Source of the DNA: Nocardiopsis suaedae
GTDB taxonomy: Bacteria; Actinomycetota; Actinomycetes; Streptosporangiales; Streptosporangiaceae
Direction: 5' to 3'
Assembly: GCF_027706745.1 (NCBI RefSeq)
Contig: NZ_JAQFWP010000043.1
Coordinates: 1 to 59,226 of the forward strand
Length of the DNA stretch: 59,226 nt
The translations under genes were made by a program, and so were the position numbers. How positions within the stretch are numbered: the stretch's first letter is position 1; the number at the start of each line of letters is the position of its first letter. The notes under the pieces were generated by a model. The model worked only from the letters and a program-made list of their open reading frames with translations, searched no databases and was not told where the DNA came from. Of this stretch, positions 26,385 through 36,736 are shown piece after piece.

Positions 26385-28183
26385 GCAGGCGCGGCCGGGC
26401 CCGCAAGAGCGGGGCGCGGCCCGACCCGGCGGCCAAGGCGTTCTTCGAGGGCGGCAGGATCATCGCCGCGAACCGGGCACTGGGGTCGATGGCGCCCAAG
26501 TACTGCCGCGAGGACTGCCGGGAGGTGCCGCCCGACGGCTGGGCGGTGGTCGATTCCAACGGCACCGTGCACGTCCACCCCAAGCGCCTCGCCGAAGCCG
26601 GCGAGTGGGCCTGGGTGCTGGCGCACTGCCTGCTGCACCTGGGGTTCGGACACGTCCCGGCGGCCAACGGCGAACGGGAGCAGCCGGACCGCTTCACGCT
26701 CGCCGCGCGCTGCGCCGCGGTCGTCCGCTTCCAGGAGACCTTCTCCGTGGGGGCCTCGCCGTTCCCGCCGCACCCGCCCGTCCCGGGCGGCGATGAGGGG
26801 GAGCTGGCCGAGCGGTGGCGCAGGGACGGCATCCCCGCCGGGCTGGAGGCGTGCGGCGTGGCGGGCAGCGGCGCCGACCAGCTGCTGGCGCCGTGGACGT
26901 CCTGGTACGACCCGCCCGACTGGGGGCGCGAGTTCGCGCACGGCCTGGCGCGCACCATGGCCGAGGCGATGGAGGACGCCGGAGCCGGGCCGGGGAACCG
27001 GCCCAAGCGGCGGCACGAGCGGGACCCCTGGGAGCGCGCGCTGGGCTGGTTCGTGTCCTCCTACCCGCTGCTCGGCGGCATCGCCACCGGCATGGAGGTC
27101 GTGGCCGACGCCGACCTCGCGCGCGCCCACGACATCTCCGTGGCCGCGGTGGACGCCTCCGCGGGCGAGATCTACGTGAACCCGCTGCGCGAGCAGACCG
27201 AGGAGGAATGGCGCTTCATCCTGGCCCACGAGATGCTGCACGCCGCCCTCCGCCATGCGGACCGGTGCGGCCCCAGGGACCACTTCCTGTTCAATGTCGC
27301 CTGCGACTACGTCATCAACGGGTGGCTGGTCGAGATGGGAGTGGGCGACATGCCGCAAGGGCTGCTGTACGACCCGCGGCTCGCCGGGATGTCGGCCGAG
27401 GAGGTGTACGACCGCATCGCCACCGACCGGCGGCGTATGCGGCGCATGGCCACGCTCCGGGGCAAGGGCGGGAGCGATGTGCTGGGCGAGCCGCTGCCGC
27501 ACCGCCCCAAGGACTACGTGGACCTGGACGAGTTCTACCGCCGTGGCCTGGTGCAGGGGCTGGAGCTGCACGTCAGCCAGGACCGGGGACTGGTGCCGGT
27601 CGGGCTGGAGTCGGAGATCCGCGCCCTGGCGCACCCTCCGCCGCCGTGGGACGTGCGACTTGCGCGCTGGTTCGACGAGTTCGTGCCCCGGCCCGAGGCG
27701 GTGCGCAGTTTCGCCCGCCCGGCGCGTCGGCAGGCCTCCACGCCCGACATCCCGCGTGCGGGGCGGTACTTCCCGCCCGAGGAGATCGCGCGCTGCACGT
27801 TCGGTGTCGTGCTGGACACGTCGGGGTCGATGGGCAACCGGCTCATGGGCAAGGCGCTCGGCGCCATCGCCTCCTACGCCGAGGCGCGGGACGTTCCCGC
27901 GGCGCGCGTGGTCTTCTGCGACGCGGCCCCCTATGACGCGGGGTACCTGCGGCCCCACGAGATCGAGGGGCGCGTGCGCATCAAGGGCGGGGGAGGCACG
28001 GTGCTCCAGCCCGGGGTGGACCTGCTGCAGGCGGCGGAGGACTTCCCGCCCGGGGCGCCGGTCCTCGTCGTCACCGATACCGCGTGCGACGTGCTCCGGG
28101 TGCGCAGGGAACACGCCTACCTGGTGCCGAAGGGGGAGCGGCTTCCGTTCCGCCCCAACGGCCCGGTGTTCGAGGTCGTGTGA
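26381..28183 (+). CDS. DUF2201 putative metallopeptidase with VWA-like domain
   Basis: A 600-residue cytosolic protein. Two metallopeptidase-like HxxxH patterns are seen: AHCLLHLGFGH (about 82-92) and the zinc-peptidase HEMLH (His283, Glu284, His287) followed by ALRHAD. The second half carries a VWA-like domain whose metal-site motif DTSGSMGNR starts at about 479. DUF2201 proteins regularly pair with MoxR-like ATPases, and here the two genes overlap by four bases. The likely role is ATP-dependent remodelling or maturation of a protein complex; the target is unknown. Confidence 0.87.
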   Translation: MSRRGRARKSGARPDPAAKAFFEGGRIIAANRALGSMAPKYCREDCREVPPDGWAVVDSNGTVHVHPKRLAEAGEWAWVLAHCLLHLGFGHVPAANGEREQPDRFTLAARCAAVVRFQETFSVGASPFPPHPPVPGGDEGELAERWRRDGIPAGLEACGVAGSGADQLLAPWTSWYDPPDWGREFAHGLARTMAEAMEDAGAGPGNRPKRRHERDPWERALGWFVSSYPLLGGIATGMEVVADADLARAHDISVAAVDASAGEIYVNPLREQTEEEWRFILAHEMLHAALRHADRCGPRDHFLFNVACDYVINGWLVEMGVGDMPQGLLYDPRLAGMSAEEVYDRIATDRRRMRRMATLRGKGGSDVLGEPLPHRPKDYVDLDEFYRRGLVQGLELHVSQDRGLVPVGLESEIRALAHPPPPWDVRLARWFDEFVPRPEAVRSFARPARRQASTPDIPRAGRYFPPEEIARCTFGVVLDTSGSMGNRLMGKALGAIASYAEARDVPAARVVFCDAAPYDAGYLRPHEIEGRVRIKGGGGTVLQPGVDLLQAAEDFPPGAPVLVVTDTACDVLRVRREHAYLVPKGERLPFRPNGPVFEVV

Positions 28184-28227
28184 GGCCCTGTGCGCTTCTG
28201 TCCCCGCCGTCTGGTTCACTCGGGCGC

Positions 28228-28713
28228 ATGGTGATTCGTCGTGTGCGTCCAGAGGAGCGTGAGGCGGTCGGCGACCTTCGGGTCACCGCCTATGAGGCGG
28301 ACGGGATGCTCAAGGCGAGCCCGGACTACGCCGAGGTGCTGCGCAGGCTCGGCGCCGACGGCGGCGGAGACGTGCTGGTGGCCGAGGATACCGACGGCGC
28401 CCTGCTGGGCACGGTGATGGTCCAGGCCTACCGCCCGTCGAGCGAGGTCGCCCGCGGCCCGGAGGAGACGGAGGTGCGCGCGCTGGCGGTCGCCCCGGCG
28501 GCGCGCGGGCGCGGTGTGGGCCGGGCGCTGATGGAGGCGGTCGTGGAGCGGTCGGCGGCCGAGGGGGCGCGCCGCGTGGTGCTGTCCACCCAGCCGACGA
28601 TGACCGCCGCCCAGCGCATCTACGAACGGCGCGGATTCCGGCGCCTGCCCGACCGCGATTGGGACCCGCTGCCCGGCATCACCCTGCTGGCCTACGGGCT
28701 CGACCTGGGGTGA
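28228..28713 (+). CDS. GNAT-family N-acetyltransferase
   Basis: A 161-residue GCN5-related acetyltransferase. The acetyl-CoA loop VAPAARGRGVGRALMEAV (about 92-109) contains the R/Q-x-x-G-x-G/A motif, followed by VVLSTQPTMTAAQRIYERRGFRR, the final strand-helix of the fold. It transfers an acetyl group to an amine that cannot be predicted. It follows the DUF2201 gene by 44 bases and may share its transcript. Confidence 0.88.
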   Translation: MVIRRVRPEEREAVGDLRVTAYEADGMLKASPDYAEVLRRLGADGGGDVLVAEDTDGALLGTVMVQAYRPSSEVARGPEETEVRALAVAPAARGRGVGRALMEAVVERSAAEGARRVVLSTQPTMTAAQRIYERRGFRRLPDRDWDPLPGITLLAYGLDLG

Positions 28714-28719
28714 CCCCGT

Positions 28720-28746
28720 CGGGGCGGCCGCCCAGCGGGCGCCCCG
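28720..28746. terminator. Imperfect hairpin between convergent GNAT and hydrolase genes
   Basis: CGGGGC pairs with GCCCCG, and an inner GCCC-AGC-GGGC loop is offset by a GGCC bulge. It lies in the 40-base gap between two converging genes and could end both transcripts. Confidence 0.4.
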
Positions 28747-28753
28747 CGGCCGG

Positions 28754-29653
28754 TCAGGCCGACCGGGCCGTCTGCAGGATCTCCGCGGCGACCAGGCGCG
28801 GGGCGTCGGCCATCGGGATGTGCCCGCAGCCCAGCAGCGATACCAGGCGGGCGTGCGGGATGCGGCGCAGCGCCGTGCGCGCCCCCGACGGGGGCAGGAG
28901 GCGGTCCCGGTCGCCCCAGGCCACCGTCACCGGGCACGGCACGCCGGTGTGCGTGAACCGGTACCCGGCCACCCGCGGCACCAGGCGCACGAACGGCGAC
29001 CCGGCGTTGACCAGGGTCGCGTCGAAGGCCAGCCTCCGTGCGGCCGGTGAGGACGGGTCGCCGCGCAGCACCCGGCGGGCGATCGAACGGGCGGGCGGGC
29101 TGGCGGCGGCGGCGACCCGCACCGGCTCGGGCACCAGCCCGGCCACGCGCGCCCCGGCCGCCAGCGCACGCAGGCCCGCGTGGCCTCCCGCGGGGGCGAA
29201 CCCGACGGGGGAGAACGCGGTCACCGAGGCCGCCGCCCCGCGCGCGCCCAGCTCCAGGGCGATCGCCCCGCCCAGGGAGTTGCCCACCACGTGCGGCCGC
29301 TCGATGCCGAGCCCGGAGAACGTCCGCGCGACGGTGTCGACGAGCCACTCCACGTCGTAGGGGGCGTCCGGGGCGGGCGCGGTGGACGCGCCGAAGCCCG
29401 GCAGGTCCAGGGCGATCAGTTCGTGGTGCGGGGCGAGCTCGCGCATCACCGGGTACCAGGTCTGGCGCCGGTGCCCGATGCCGTGCAGGAGCACCACGGG
29501 CGCGCCCCGGCCGACGCGGTCGTAGGCGATGCGGGGCGCGTCGGCGCGGTCGGGTGCGGGGGCGGTCCCGGTGGGAGTGGACACGGTCGCCTGTTCCCCT
29601 TCCAACGGCGCTGGGCTGTCGGGCGGCACGGCCCGAACCTTGTCAATGTCCAT
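28754..29653 (-). CDS. Alpha/beta hydrolase
   Basis: A 299-residue alpha/beta-hydrolase. The oxyanion motif VVLLHGIGHRRQTW, nucleophile elbow GNSLGGAIA (Ser about 130), acid in WGDRDRLLP and the histidine in LLGCGHIPMADAP complete the triad. It is most like haloperoxidase/esterase-type small-molecule hydrolases. The ATG at 29653 starts the aligned region; the upstream part of the open frame is Pro-rich and non-family. It is divergent from the small membrane protein gene. Confidence 0.86.
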   Translation of the reverse strand: MDIDKVRAVPPDSPAPLEGEQATVSTPTGTAPAPDRADAPRIAYDRVGRGAPVVLLHGIGHRRQTWYPVMRELAPHHELIALDLPGFGASTAPAPDAPYDVEWLVDTVARTFSGLGIERPHVVGNSLGGAIALELGARGAAASVTAFSPVGFAPAGGHAGLRALAAGARVAGLVPEPVRVAAAASPPARSIARRVLRGDPSSPAARRLAFDATLVNAGSPFVRLVPRVAGYRFTHTGVPCPVTVAWGDRDRLLPPSGARTALRRIPHARLVSLLGCGHIPMADAPRLVAAEILQTARSA

Positions 29654-29770
29654 TGTTGCAGTCTCGGGGGAGGGGCGGAGTGCGGGGGCGGCACCGGCCA
29701 CGCAGGGTGGCGGGGTGTGCGTGGTGCGGAGAGGATGGAACGGGGGAGGACCCGCACGCATCGCAGGTAC

Positions 29771-30148
29771 ATGACTTCTCCGCGCTTCCTCTTCGCCGCG
29801 ACGGTTCTCAGCGTCGCCGCGGTGCTCACCGCACCCGTCCCGGCGTCGGCCGCCGAGGGCGGGACGCCCCCGGCGGTGCCCTCCGCGCCCGCCGCGGTCG
29901 GTACCGCCGCCGAGGGGGCCGCGACGGAAGGGGTGGGCCCCGCCGTCCTCGCGGCGGCCGAGGGGAGCGGGGGCGCTGCGGAGGGCACCGAGGACATGGC
30001 CTTCCCGTGGACGGCCGTGGGCGCCATCGTGCTCGTCCTGGCGGGTGTCGGATTCCGTGCCTGGCAGATGTTCGGCCGCAGGTCCAAGAGGCCCTCGGGC
30101 GGCGTGGGCCCCGCGGCCCGGGACACCGGGCGCCCCCGCGACCGCTGA
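29771..30148 (+). CDS. Small secreted protein with C-terminal membrane helix
   Basis: A 125-residue protein of unknown family. An N-terminal signal peptide (FLFAATVLSVAAVLTAPVPASA) is followed by an Ala/Gly/Glu-rich spacer, a second hydrophobic helix (WTAVGAIVLVLAGVGFRAW) and a basic tail with KR motifs. The topology suggests an extracytoplasmic loop anchored by the C-terminal helix. No catalytic motif is seen. Confidence 0.62.
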   Translation: MTSPRFLFAATVLSVAAVLTAPVPASAAEGGTPPAVPSAPAAVGTAAEGAATEGVGPAVLAAAEGSGGAAEGTEDMAFPWTAVGAIVLVLAGVGFRAWQMFGRRSKRPSGGVGPAARDTGRPRDR

Positions 30149-30235
30149 AGGGCCGGAGGGGGCGGGGCCGGAGCGGACGGGGTGGGCCCGGACGTCGCCC
30201 CTACTGCGCCGCTCCGCGGTCTTCGTGCGGCGGGG

Positions 30236-30811
30236 TCAGTCCTCGACCAGCAGGGCGGCCCGGCCCATGCGGAAGAGCAGCTCGGCCATCGTGTCCGGCG
30301 CCAGCTCGCCCGCGCTGTGCGGGGTGGAGTTGAGCAGCCCGAAGGCCGCGTGCACGGCCGCGCGCAGGGACTGGCGCGCCCGGCCGGGCCGCAGGCGGGC
30401 GAGCACGCCCACCCACTCCTCGGCGTAGCCGCGCTGGAGCCGCCGGATGCGGTGCCGCTCCGGCTCGGGCACGTTGTCCAGCTCCCGGTCGTGCACGGTG
30501 ATCAGCGCGGGCTCGCCCAGGGCGAAGGCGATGTGCCCGCGCAGCAGCCCCTCCAGCGCCTCCTCGGGGCCCGCCGCGCCGGCCACCACGCGCGCCCCCT
30601 GCTCGGCCAGGCGCTCGCTGACCTCCAGCAGCATCGCGGCCAGCAGCGCCTCCTTGCCGGGGAAGTGCCGGTACAGCGCCGGGCCGGTGGTGCCGACCGC
30701 GCGGCCCAGGTCCTCGATGGAGGCCCCGTGGTAGCCGCGCGCGGCGAACAGCCCGGCGGCCGCCCGCAGGATCGCGGCGCGGCGGGAGCCCGCCGCAACC
30801 CGCTCGGCCAT
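30236..30811 (-). CDS. TetR regulator of the leucine-degradation operon
   Basis: A 191-residue TetR repressor with the helix-turn-helix GYHGASIEDLGRAVGTTGPALYRHF near residues 26-50 and a helical C-terminal ligand domain. The ATG at 30811 has a GGGGAG ribosome-binding site; a longer open frame extends to 30880 but would overlap the operator. It is divergent from the accD/accA/acd operon. Mycobacteria have a similar arrangement next to accD1-accA1. It probably senses a branched acyl-CoA. The two palindromes at 30882 and 30907 are the likely binding sites. Confidence 0.85.
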   Translation of the reverse strand: MAERVAAGSRRAAILRAAAGLFAARGYHGASIEDLGRAVGTTGPALYRHFPGKEALLAAMLLEVSERLAEQGARVVAGAAGPEEALEGLLRGHIAFALGEPALITVHDRELDNVPEPERHRIRRLQRGYAEEWVGVLARLRPGRARQSLRAAVHAAFGLLNSTPHSAGELAPDTMAELLFRMGRAALLVED

Positions 30812-30881
30812 GCCCGCTCCCCTCGCTCGCCGTCCGCGCCGGGCGATCGTACCGGCCCGGTCCGGTGTGACGCTGGACACC

Positions 30882-30903
30882 GATGTTAGTCATCACTAAC
30901 ATC
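30882..30903. promoter_or_regulatory. Operator O1 of the TetR/leucine operon
   Basis: A 22-bp perfect palindrome with arms GATGTTAGT and ACTAACATC separated by CATC. It lies between the divergent TetR gene and the carboxylase operon and overlaps the expected TetR-gene promoter. Confidence 0.83.
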
Positions 30904-30906
30904 GAC

Positions 30907-30927
30907 GATGTTAGCGGCCATTAACAC
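30907..30927. promoter_or_regulatory. Operator O2 of the TetR/leucine operon
   Basis: A second, less perfect copy: GATGTTAG, a central CGGCCAT and TAACAC. It is offset from O1 by 25 bases (about two and a half helical turns) and ends 12 bases before the carboxyltransferase start. Confidence 0.72.
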
Positions 30928-30939
30928 AGAGGGGAACCG

Positions 30940-32565
30940 ATGAGCAGGGCACCCGTGCTCTCCTCGGCGGTGGACACCGGCGGCGCAGCGTTCGCCGCCA
31001 ACGCCGAGGCCAACCGCGCCCTCGCCGCCGAGCTGCGCGAGCGCATCGCCCGCGCCGCGCTCGGCGGGCCCGAGAAGACCCGCATCCGGCACGAAGAACG
31101 CGGCAAGCTGCTGCCCCGTGAACGCGTGCGCGCGCTGCTCGACCCCGGCTCCCCGTTCCTGGAGCTGTCCCCGCTCGCCGCCTGGGGCCTGTACGGCGAG
31201 GACGGCCACGACGCCCCCGCCGCCGGGATCATCACGGGCGTGGGCCGGGTGGCCGGGCGGGAGGCGGTCGTCGTCGCCAACGACGCCACCGTCAAGGGCG
31301 GCACCTACTACCCGATGACCGTCAAGAAGCACCTGCGCGCCCAGGAGGTCGCCCGGCAGAACCGGCTGCCCTGCGTCTACCTGGTCGACTCCGGGGGCGC
31401 CTTCCTGCCCATGCAGGACGACGTCTTCCCCGACCGCGACCACTTCGGGCGCATCTTCTACAACCAGGCCACCCTCTCCTCCGAGGGCGTGCCGCAGATC
31501 GCCGCCGTCCTGGGCTCGTGCACCGCCGGGGGCGCCTACGTGCCCGCGATGAGCGACGAGGCGGTCATCGTCCGCGAGCAGGGCACCATCTTCCTGGGCG
31601 GCCCGCCCCTGGTGAAGGCCGCCACCGGCGAGGTCGTCAGCGCCGAGGAGCTCGGCGGCGGCGAACTGCACTCGCGCGTGTCCGGGGTGACCGACCACCT
31701 CGCCGACGACGACGCGCACGCGCTGTCCATGGTCCGCGACATCGCCGCCACCCTCGGCCCCCGCGACGAACCCGCCTGGGAGCGCCGCGAGTCCCGGCCC
31801 CCCGCCCTGGACCCCGACGAGCTGTACGGCATCGTCCCCACCGACACCCGCACCCCCTACGACGTGCGCGAGGTCATCGGGCGCGTCGTCGACGCCAGCG
31901 AGTTCACCGAGTTCAAGGCCGAGTACGGCACGACGCTGGTCACCGGATTCGCGCACGTCCACGGCCACCCGGTGGGCATCGTCGCCAACAACGGCATCCT
32001 GTTCGCCGAGTCGGCCATGAAGGGCGCCCACTTCATCGAGCTGTGCGACCGGCGCCGCATCCCGCTGCTGTTCCTGCAGAACATCTCCGGGTTCATGGTG
32101 GGCCGCGACTACGAGGCCGGGGGCATCGCCAAGCACGGCGCCAAGATGGTCACCGCCGTGGCCTGCGCGCGCGTGCCCAAGTTCACCGTCGTCATCGGCG
32201 GGTCCTTCGGCGCGGGCAACTACAGCATGTGCGGCCGCGCCTACTCCCCCCGCTTCCTGTGGATGTGGCCCAACGCCCGCATCTCCGTCATGGGCGGCGA
32301 GCAGGCCGCCTCGGTGCTGGCCACGGTGCGCCGCGACCAGAAGGAGGCGCGCGGCGAGGAGTGGGCCGCCGATGAGGAGGAACGCTTCAAGCAGCCGGTG
32401 CGCGACCAGTACGAGCACCAGGGCGAGCCCTACTACTCCACCGCCCGGCTGTGGGACGACGGCGTGATCGACCCCGCCGACACCCGCACCGTGCTGGGCC
32501 TGGCCCTGTCGGCCGCCCGCCGCTCCCCCCTGGAGCCGGTGGGCTACGGCGTCTTCCGGATGTGA
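30940..32565 (+). CDS. accD1: Acyl-CoA carboxylase, carboxyltransferase (beta) subunit, AccD1-like
   Basis: A 541-residue carboxyltransferase of the methylcrotonyl-CoA carboxylase/AccD1 type. It moves carboxyl from biotin to the branched acyl-CoA. The N-terminal half holds VCG-like crotonase segments with [19 protein letters not shown] and [16 protein letters not shown], and the C-terminal half has [16 protein letters not shown] and [16 protein letters not shown], the acyl-CoA binding region. It is the first gene of a three-gene operon with the alpha subunit and an ACAD, as in mycobacterial leucine breakdown. Confidence 0.9.
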   Translation: MSRAPVLSSAVDTGGAAFAANAEANRALAAELRERIARAALGGPEKTRIRHEERGKLLPRERVRALLDPGSPFLELSPLAAWGLYGEDGHDAPAAGIITGVGRVAGREAVVVANDATVKGGTYYPMTVKKHLRAQEVARQNRLPCVYLVDSGGAFLPMQDDVFPDRDHFGRIFYNQATLSSEGVPQIAAVLGSCTAGGAYVPAMSDEAVIVREQGTIFLGGPPLVKAATGEVVSAEELGGGELHSRVSGVTDHLADDDAHALSMVRDIAATLGPRDEPAWERRESRPPALDPDELYGIVPTDTRTPYDVREVIGRVVDASEFTEFKAEYGTTLVTGFAHVHGHPVGIVANNGILFAESAMKGAHFIELCDRRRIPLLFLQNISGFMVGRDYEAGGIAKHGAKMVTAVACARVPKFTVVIGGSFGAGNYSMCGRAYSPRFLWMWPNARISVMGGEQAASVLATVRRDQKEARGEEWAADEEERFKQPVRDQYEHQGEPYYSTARLWDDGVIDPADTRTVLGLALSAARRSPLEPVGYGVFRM

Positions 32566-32592
32566 GCGGGCGTGGACGATGAGAGGTGGACG

Positions 32593-34749
<2,157 letters not shown>

Positions 34750-34754
34750 GAGCC

Positions 34755-35921
34755 GTGACCAGCACGAGCAGCAGCGCACTGTCCGACGAGCACGAGGAGC
34801 TGCGCCGCACCGTCGAGGCCTTCGCCCGCGACGAGGTGGCGCCGGTCATCGGCGACTACTACGAGAAGGGGGCCTTCCCCTACGGCATCGTGGCCGGGAT
34901 GGGCCGGATGGGCCTGTTCGGGCTGCCGTTCCCCGAGGAGTACGGAGGCATGGGCGGGGACTACTTCGCCCTGTGCCTGGCCCTTGAGGAGCTGGCGCGC
35001 GCCGACTCCTCGGTGGCGATCACCCTGGAGGCGGGGGTGTCGCTGGGGGCGATGCCGATCTACCGGTTCGGCACCGACAAGCAGCGCGAGGAGTGGCTGC
35101 CGCGCCTGTGCTCGGGCGAGGCGCTGGGCGCCTTCGGCCTGACCGAGCCGGGGGGCGGGTCGGACGCGGGCGCCACCCGCACCACCGCGCGCCTGGAGGA
35201 CGGGCAGTGGGTGATCGACGGCACCAAGTCGTTCATCACCAACTCCGGCACCGACATCACCGCGCTGGTGACGGTGACGGCGGTGACCGGCCGCAAGCCG
35301 GACGGGCGGCCGGAGATCTCCTCGATCCTGGTTCCCTCGGGCACCCCCGGGTTCACCGTCGGGCAGAAGTACTCCAAGGTGGGGTGGAGCGCCTCGGACA
35401 CCCGTGAACTGGTCTTCCAGGACTGCCGGGTCCCGGAGGAGAACCTGGTGGGCGAGCGGGGGCGGGGGTACGCCCAGTTCCTGCGCATCCTGGACGAGGG
35501 GCGGATCGCGATCGCCGCGCTGTCGGTGGGGCTGGCCCAGGGGTGCGTGGACGAGAGCCTGCGCTACGCGGGCGAGCGGGAGGCGTTCGGCTCGGCCATC
35601 GGCGGCTACCAGGCGATCCAGTTCAAGATCGCCGACATGGAGGCCCGGGCGCACACGGCGCGGCTGGCCTACTACGAGGCGGCCCGCAAGATGCTGGCGG
35701 GCGAGCCGTTCAAGAAGGAGGCCGCCATCGCCAAGCTGGTGTCCTCGAACGCGGCGATGGACAACGCCCGCGACGCCACCCAGGTGTTCGGCGGGTACGG
35801 CTTCATGAACGAGTACGCGGTGGGCCGCTTCTACCGCGACGCCAAGATCCTGGAGGTGGGGGAGGGCACCAGCGAGGTCCAGAGGATGCTGATCGCGAGG
35901 GAGCTCGGCCTGCCGGCCTAG
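34755..35921 (+). CDS. Isovaleryl-CoA dehydrogenase-like acyl-CoA dehydrogenase (FadE19-like)
   Basis: A 388-residue acyl-CoA dehydrogenase with all landmarks: GLFGLPFPEEYGGMG, FGLTEPGGGSDAG, TKSFITNSGTD, KVGWSASDTRELVF, the DEGRIAIAALSVGLAQG helix and the C-terminal QVFGGYGFMNEYAVGRFYRDAK. In mycobacteria the gene in this place (fadE19) oxidises isovaleryl-CoA, giving the substrate of the carboxylase. A GTG start at 34755 lies 5 bases after the alpha-subunit stop. It ends with a strong hairpin. Confidence 0.9.
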   Translation: MTSTSSSALSDEHEELRRTVEAFARDEVAPVIGDYYEKGAFPYGIVAGMGRMGLFGLPFPEEYGGMGGDYFALCLALEELARADSSVAITLEAGVSLGAMPIYRFGTDKQREEWLPRLCSGEALGAFGLTEPGGGSDAGATRTTARLEDGQWVIDGTKSFITNSGTDITALVTVTAVTGRKPDGRPEISSILVPSGTPGFTVGQKYSKVGWSASDTRELVFQDCRVPEENLVGERGRGYAQFLRILDEGRIAIAALSVGLAQGCVDESLRYAGEREAFGSAIGGYQAIQFKIADMEARAHTARLAYYEAARKMLAGEPFKKEAAIAKLVSSNAAMDNARDATQVFGGYGFMNEYAVGRFYRDAKILEVGEGTSEVQRMLIARELGLPA

Positions 35922-35934
35922 GGGGCGCAACGGA

Positions 35935-35962
35935 GCGGCCCGGCGGCGGTCCGCCGGGCCGC
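35935..35962. terminator. Perfect 12-bp hairpin between convergent genes
   Basis: GCGGCCCGGCGG (35935-35946) pairs perfectly with 35951-35962 across a 4-base loop. It ends the leucine operon and, on the other strand, the secreted protein gene. Confidence 0.85.
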
Positions 35963-35989
35963 CCCTGTCTGCTCTGCGGCGGGCCGCGG

Positions 35990-36469
35990 CTAGGGCAGGG
36001 CGCCGGTCACGCCGTCCACGGCTCCGGTGTCCACGCCCTCGGTGACGCCGTCCACCGCACCGGTGTCGACACCCCCGGTCGCGCCCTCGACGGTGCCCAG
36101 GGCGTCGCCGAGCGCTTCGAGGTCGGCCGCGGCCGCGGCGTCGCACACGGCCTTGACCTGGGCGTCCAGCTCGGAGGCGGCGTCACCGGCCGCGTCCGTG
36201 GCCGCGTCGCCCTCCGCGCCGGTGTCGGCGGGGGCCTCGGCGTCCGCGCCCGCTTCGGCCCCGGCCTCGCCCTCCGCGCCGGCGTCGCCTTCCGCCTCCG
36301 CGGCCGTTTCGCACAGGGCCGTGATCGCCGCGATCAGGTCGGTGCTGGGTGCCTGCGTGCGGTGGCCGTCGTAGCCGTCGTACTCGTCCGCCGATGCGGC
36401 GGTCGCGCCCGCGCACATCAGGCCGCCGGTCATCAGGACGACGGCCGCCGCCTTGCTGACACGCTTCAT
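35990..36469 (-). CDS. Secreted acidic Ala/Gly-rich protein with C-terminal repeats
   Basis: A 159-residue protein of unknown family. A signal peptide (about 1-27, ending ATAASA) is followed by an acidic, Ala/Glu/Gly-rich region and two cysteines (in ALCETAAE and AVCDAAA) that could form a disulfide. The C-terminus has a tandem repeat of GVDTGAVDGVT (two copies plus a partial). The start ATG at 36469 has a GGGGAG site just upstream. The low complexity and secretion suggest a surface or matrix protein rather than an enzyme. Confidence 0.72.
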   Translation of the reverse strand: MKRVSKAAAVVLMTGGLMCAGATAASADEYDGYDGHRTQAPSTDLIAAITALCETAAEAEGDAGAEGEAGAEAGADAEAPADTGAEGDAATDAAGDAASELDAQVKAVCDAAAAADLEALGDALGTVEGATGGVDTGAVDGVTEGVDTGAVDGVTGALP

Positions 36470-36736
36470 GATCTCCCCTATCTCGGGTCGTGTGGATCCG
36501 GGTGATCGGCGGGAACGGGGCCCGTCGATCACCCTCCGATATCAAATCGTAACTTTGTGTGACCATCGTGGGGTCATCGGAGGCTGAACCCCCGGTATGG
36601 GAATCCGACCATCCGCAAATCCCGGCCAAAAGGTGCGCTCCGCGGGCGCGCCGCCCTCCCCGGCGCCCCGCCCCGCGGTTAGTTTCGGCAGGGGGACGCC
36701 CGGGCAGCGGGCCGTCGAAGGGGGAGTGGTTCGGCT

